A stretch of DNA of 64,000 nt from Bog-473 sp963777485. Its GTDB lineage: Bacteria; Actinomycetota; Acidimicrobiia; Acidimicrobiales; RAAP-2. Under the pieces are notes generated by a model. The model did no database searches. It was given only the letters and a program-made list of their open reading frames with translations, and had not been told where the DNA came from. The DNA lies in the NCBI GenBank assembly GCA_963777485.1, contig CAVZQP010000004.1:124001-188000 (forward strand). The letters run 5' to 3'. Shown piece by piece: positions 61,777-64,000 of this stretch (the first letter of the stretch is position 1; each line of letters begins with the position of its first letter). The position numbers and the translations under genes were made by a program.

Positions 61777-62391
61777 TCAGCCCCCGATCTTGAGGCCCTT
61801 GGCGGAGTCGAGCCGCGCCGCGACGTCGGACCAGTTCACGACGTTCCAGAGCGCCGCGAAGAAGTCGGCCTTCACGTTCTTGTACTGCAGGTAGAAGGCG
61901 TGCTCCCAGGCGTCGAAGACCAGGAGCGGAATGGAGCCCTGCCCGACGTTGCTCTGGTGGTCGTAGACCTGCTCGACGATGAGGCGACCACCGAGCGGCT
62001 CCCAGCTCAGTGCGCCCCAGCCCGAACCCTGGATCGTCATGGTCGCCTGCGTCATGTGCGCCTTGAACTTGTCGAACGAGCCGAAGTGCTCGTCGAGAGC
62101 GGACCCGAGCGCGCCGTCGGGCTTGTCGCCGCCGTCGGGGCTCTGGTTCTGCCAGAAGATCGAGTGGAGCACGTGCCCGGAGATGTGGAAAGCGAGCGTC
62201 TTCTCCAGGCCCACGATCGCGCCGAAGTCGTCCTTGTCCCGGGCCGCCGCGAGCTTCTCGAGCGTCTGGTTGGCGCCGGTCACATAGGCCGCGTGGTGCT
62301 TGTCGTGGTGGAGCTCCATGATCTGGGCGGACACGTGCGGCTCGAGCGCGCCGTAGTCGTATGGCAGGTCGGGAAGCGTGTACTCGGCCAT
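61777..62391 (-). CDS. sodA: Fe/Mn superoxide dismutase
   Basis: Converts superoxide to oxygen and hydrogen peroxide. The 204-residue protein has the metal ligands His28 (MELHHDKHH), His in HISGHVLHSIFW, and Asp and His in VFDAWEHAFYLQY, with FAALWNVVNW near the C-terminus. Fe versus Mn cannot be read from sequence with certainty; GSGWGALSW and DAWEHAFYLQY are common to both. No signal peptide, so it is cytosolic. It is divergent from the XRE regulator at 62593. Confidence 0.95.
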   Translation of the reverse strand: MAEYTLPDLPYDYGALEPHVSAQIMELHHDKHHAAYVTGANQTLEKLAAARDKDDFGAIVGLEKTLAFHISGHVLHSIFWQNQSPDGGDKPDGALGSALDEHFGSFDKFKAHMTQATMTIQGSGWGALSWEPLGGRLIVEQVYDHQSNVGQGSIPLLVFDAWEHAFYLQYKNVKADFFAALWNVVNWSDVAARLDSAKGLKIGG

Positions 62392-62579
62392 GGCGTTCTC
62401 CTGTGGTTGAGGGTGATCGTCGGAGTGCTGCGTGCTGGACCATACCCGAACCTCGCCGGATCACAACCGGGGGCCAACAGCCATGCGAGCAGGTCGAGAA
62501 CGTGTTTGCTCGGGCGGCGACCGCACCGTTCCGCCGGAGCCGGGCGGGGCGGCAACCCCTGCTCGCGCCGGAGCGGCGG

Positions 62580-62585
62580 TACGCT
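62580..62585 (+). promoter_or_regulatory. -10-like box for a leaderless start
   Basis: TACGCT ends seven bases before the GTG at 62593; no ribosome site lies between. Confidence 0.3.
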
Positions 62586-62592
62586 TGCAACA

Positions 62593-63078
62593 GTGAGCAC
62601 GGATCCCAAAGACCGCTGGCACGAGCTGGGGTCGTTCATCCGTGAACAGCGCGGTTCGGCCCGCCTCTCGCTGCGCCGACTGTCCGAGCTGGCCGGGATA
62701 TCCAACCCCTATCTGAGCCAGATCGAGCGCGGGCTGCGCCGGCCCTCGGCCGAGATCCTCCAGCAGATCGCGAAGGCGTTGCGCATCTCCGCCGAGACGC
62801 TCTACGTGCAGGCGGGCATCCTCGAGGCGCCCGCCGGCGCCCCGGACCTGAGCCGCGCCATCATGGCCGATCAGACGATCAGCGAGGAGCAGAAGCAGGC
62901 GCTCGTGCGCATCTACCTCTCGTTCCGCCGCGATCACGAGGACGAGCGCACCCAAACCCGGGGCGGCCCGCCCGACGCGGCGGCGCCTGCGGAGGGCACA
63001 GAGTCCGAGCCGGCATCCGGACCGCCGCCGCCGGCCGCAAGCCCGGCCGCCTCCGGCAACCTCACCCCGACTTCCTGA
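62593..63078 (+). CDS. XRE-family helix-turn-helix regulator
   Basis: A 161-residue DNA-binding protein. The XRE domain covers residues 10-70 (LGSFIREQRGSARLSLRRLSELAGISNPYLSQIERG, then RRPSAEILQQIAKALRIS). A helical segment follows (ISEEQKQALVRIYLSFRRDHE), and the C-terminal 50 residues are a disordered Pro/Ala/Gly/Glu-rich tail. It resembles single-domain regulators widespread in actinobacteria near mycothiol genes. The start is GTG at 62593, preceded by a TACGCT box. The frame upstream is a shadow of the sod gene. Confidence 0.85.
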   Translation: MSTDPKDRWHELGSFIREQRGSARLSLRRLSELAGISNPYLSQIERGLRRPSAEILQQIAKALRISAETLYVQAGILEAPAGAPDLSRAIMADQTISEEQKQALVRIYLSFRRDHEDERTQTRGGPPDAAAPAEGTESEPASGPPPPAASPAASGNLTPTS

Positions 63079-63150
63079 ACATCTGAACCCGGCGCCTCGC
63101 CGGAGCTCAGCGTCTTCCCAGGTGCCCGGAGGCTTTTCGTCGGCCACCGG

Positions 63151-63156
63151 TAGGCT
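63151..63156 (+). promoter_or_regulatory. -10-like box upstream of the glycosyltransferase
   Basis: TAGGCT ends nine bases before the ATG at 63166, with no ribosome site visible between. A -35 box is not clear. Confidence 0.3.
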
Positions 63157-63165
63157 TTGGCCGGC

Positions 63166-64000
63166 ATGCGCCGGCTCGCGGTCCTCTCCTTGCACACCTC
63201 GCCCCTCGCCCAGCCGGGCACGGGTGACGGCGGCGGCATGAACGTCTATGTCCGCGAGCTCACGGCCGCCCTGGCCCGCACCGGCGTGGCCTGCGACGTG
63301 TTCACCCGTGCGTGGTCGCCCGACCTTCCGTCCGTGGTGGAGGTCGAGCCCGGGCTCCGGGTACACCACGTGCCCGCCGGGCCGCCCGAGTGCGTCGCCA
63401 AGGAGGCTCTGCCCGCCGTGGTCGAGGAATTCACGGCCAATGTGCTCGGGCGCATGGCCGCCGCCACCGGGTCCGGCGGCGACCTGGGCGGTGGGCTGCC
63501 CTACACGTCGGTCCATGCGAACTATTGGCTGTCGGGCCTCTCGGGCCACGTGATCAAGCACGAGCTGAACCTGCCGCTCGTCTGCACGTTCCACACGCTC
63601 GACCGGGTCAAGGCCGAGTCGATGCCCGAGGAGGTCGAGGCCGACATGCCGCAGCTGCGGGCCGAGGCCGAGGGGTCGATCATCGAGTGCTCCGACGCCG
63701 TGCTGGCGTCGTGCAGCGTCGAGGCCGACCAGATCGCGTCGCTCTACGGGGGCGAGCCGGGGCGAATCCGCATCGTGCCGCCCGGCGTCGACCACGCGTT
63801 CTTCGGGCCCGGGCACCGTCCCCAGGCCCGCCGGGCGCTGGGGCTGCCGCTCGACGGGCGCCTGCTGCTCTTCGTCGGGCGAATCCAGCCGCTCAAGCGT
63901 GCCGACGTCGCCATCGAGGCGCTGGCGGAGCTGCGGGCGGGAACCGACGGCAGCGGCGGTGAGCCGTACCGCCTCGTCGTGGTCGGCGGGCCGAGCGGGC
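63166..64000 (+). CDS. mshA: MshA-like glycosyltransferase (GT4), cut off by the window edge
   Basis: The first 278 codons of a retaining GT4 enzyme, open to the window end. It begins MRRLAVLSLHTSPLAQPG, then GTGDGGGMNVYVRELTAAL, the donor/acceptor loop seen in D-inositol-3-phosphate glycosyltransferase MshA, which makes the first mycothiol precursor from UDP-GlcNAc. ANYWLSGLSGHVIKHELNLPLVCTFHTLDRVK and IRIVPPGVDHAFFGPG, with RIQPLKRADVAIEAL, follow. A sucrose-phosphate synthase-like GT4 enzyme is the alternative. A potential mycothiol link fits the actinobacterial setting. Confidence 0.82.
   Translation, partial: MRRLAVLSLHTSPLAQPGTGDGGGMNVYVRELTAALARTGVACDVFTRAWSPDLPSVVEVEPGLRVHHVPAGPPECVAKEALPAVVEEFTANVLGRMAAATGSGGDLGGGLPYTSVHANYWLSGLSGHVIKHELNLPLVCTFHTLDRVKAESMPEEVEADMPQLRAEAEGSIIECSDAVLASCSVEADQIASLYGGEPGRIRIVPPGVDHAFFGPGHRPQARRALGLPLDGRLLLFVGRIQPLKRADVAIEALAELRAGTDGSGGEPYRLVVVGGPSG

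Overview
The window is high-GC chromosomal DNA with dense gene packing, many GTG/TTG starts and frequent 4-base stop/start overlaps (ATGA, GTGA). Four F420-type luciferase-like (LLM) oxidoreductase or associated catabolic modules, an NDMA-type zinc alcohol dehydrogenase, a DUF6295-like protein, an MshA-like mycothiol glycosyltransferase and Thr/Pro-rich secreted proteins together point to an actinobacterium. An uncultured soil or freshwater Acidimicrobiia-like lineage is my best guess, but this is inference from gene content only. No phage, integrase, insertion sequence, rRNA or CRISPR array was seen. There is one tRNA (Lys, TTT).

Layout. 0.1-2.6 kb: hexapeptide acyltransferase, SerB phosphoserine phosphatase with ACT domains, and a hemolysin III-type membrane protein. 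2.6-6.8 kb: a minus-strand catabolic operon (enoyl-CoA hydratase, LLM enzyme, amidohydrolase, CoA transferase). 6.9-16.4 kb: NERD protein, secreted TAP-like hydrolase, a Tat-exported GH78 rhamnosidase with an NHL-repeat protein, dienelactone hydrolase, a DUF6295-like protein, an APH-like kinase and a second LLM enzyme. 16.4-19.8 kb: a secreted repeat protein, a CrtI-like oxidoreductase and an MBL-fold hydrolase. 19.8-29.1 kb: a signalling island with a cNMP-binding protein divergent from a REC/LuxR-like/class III cyclase fusion, an ABC ATPase, a NarL-type sensor kinase, two response regulators and a large FtsX-type permease.

29.1-38.8 kb: alpha/beta hydrolase, Thr-rich membrane protein, a broken cyclase fused to a piece of another gene, a GNAT/acyl carrier protein/fatty-acyl-AMP ligase cluster divergent from a third LLM enzyme, tRNA-Lys, and a 1103-residue cyclase/ATPase regulator. 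38.8-49.4 kb looks less GC-rich: a gene-free 0.87 kb stretch, an OsmC operon, a sortase with its probable surface-protein substrate (QCNG repeats), a winged-helix regulator, an acyl-CoA synthetase, a TetR regulator with a clear palindromic operator, an OafA-like acyltransferase and a polytopic membrane protein. 49.5-56.1 kb: DHA2 transporter, alcohol dehydrogenase, DUF4395 protein, and a divergent pair of citrate synthases, one fused to CBS domains and the other to a DNA-binding domain. 56.1-64 kb: a YncE-like propeller lipoprotein, a frameshifted class V aminotransferase, a frameshifted multidomain RsbU-type phosphatase, a mini DksA-like zinc protein, superoxide dismutase, an XRE regulator and the start of an MshA-like glycosyltransferase running off the right edge.

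The best candidates for unusual biology are the cAMP/two-component/ABC island at 20-29 kb with recurring GTGGTGAC boxes, the ligase-ACP-GNAT cluster at 31.5-34.2 kb, the sortase/QCNG surface system at 41.6-43.9 kb, and the paired CBS-/HTH-citrate synthases at 53.3-56.1 kb.
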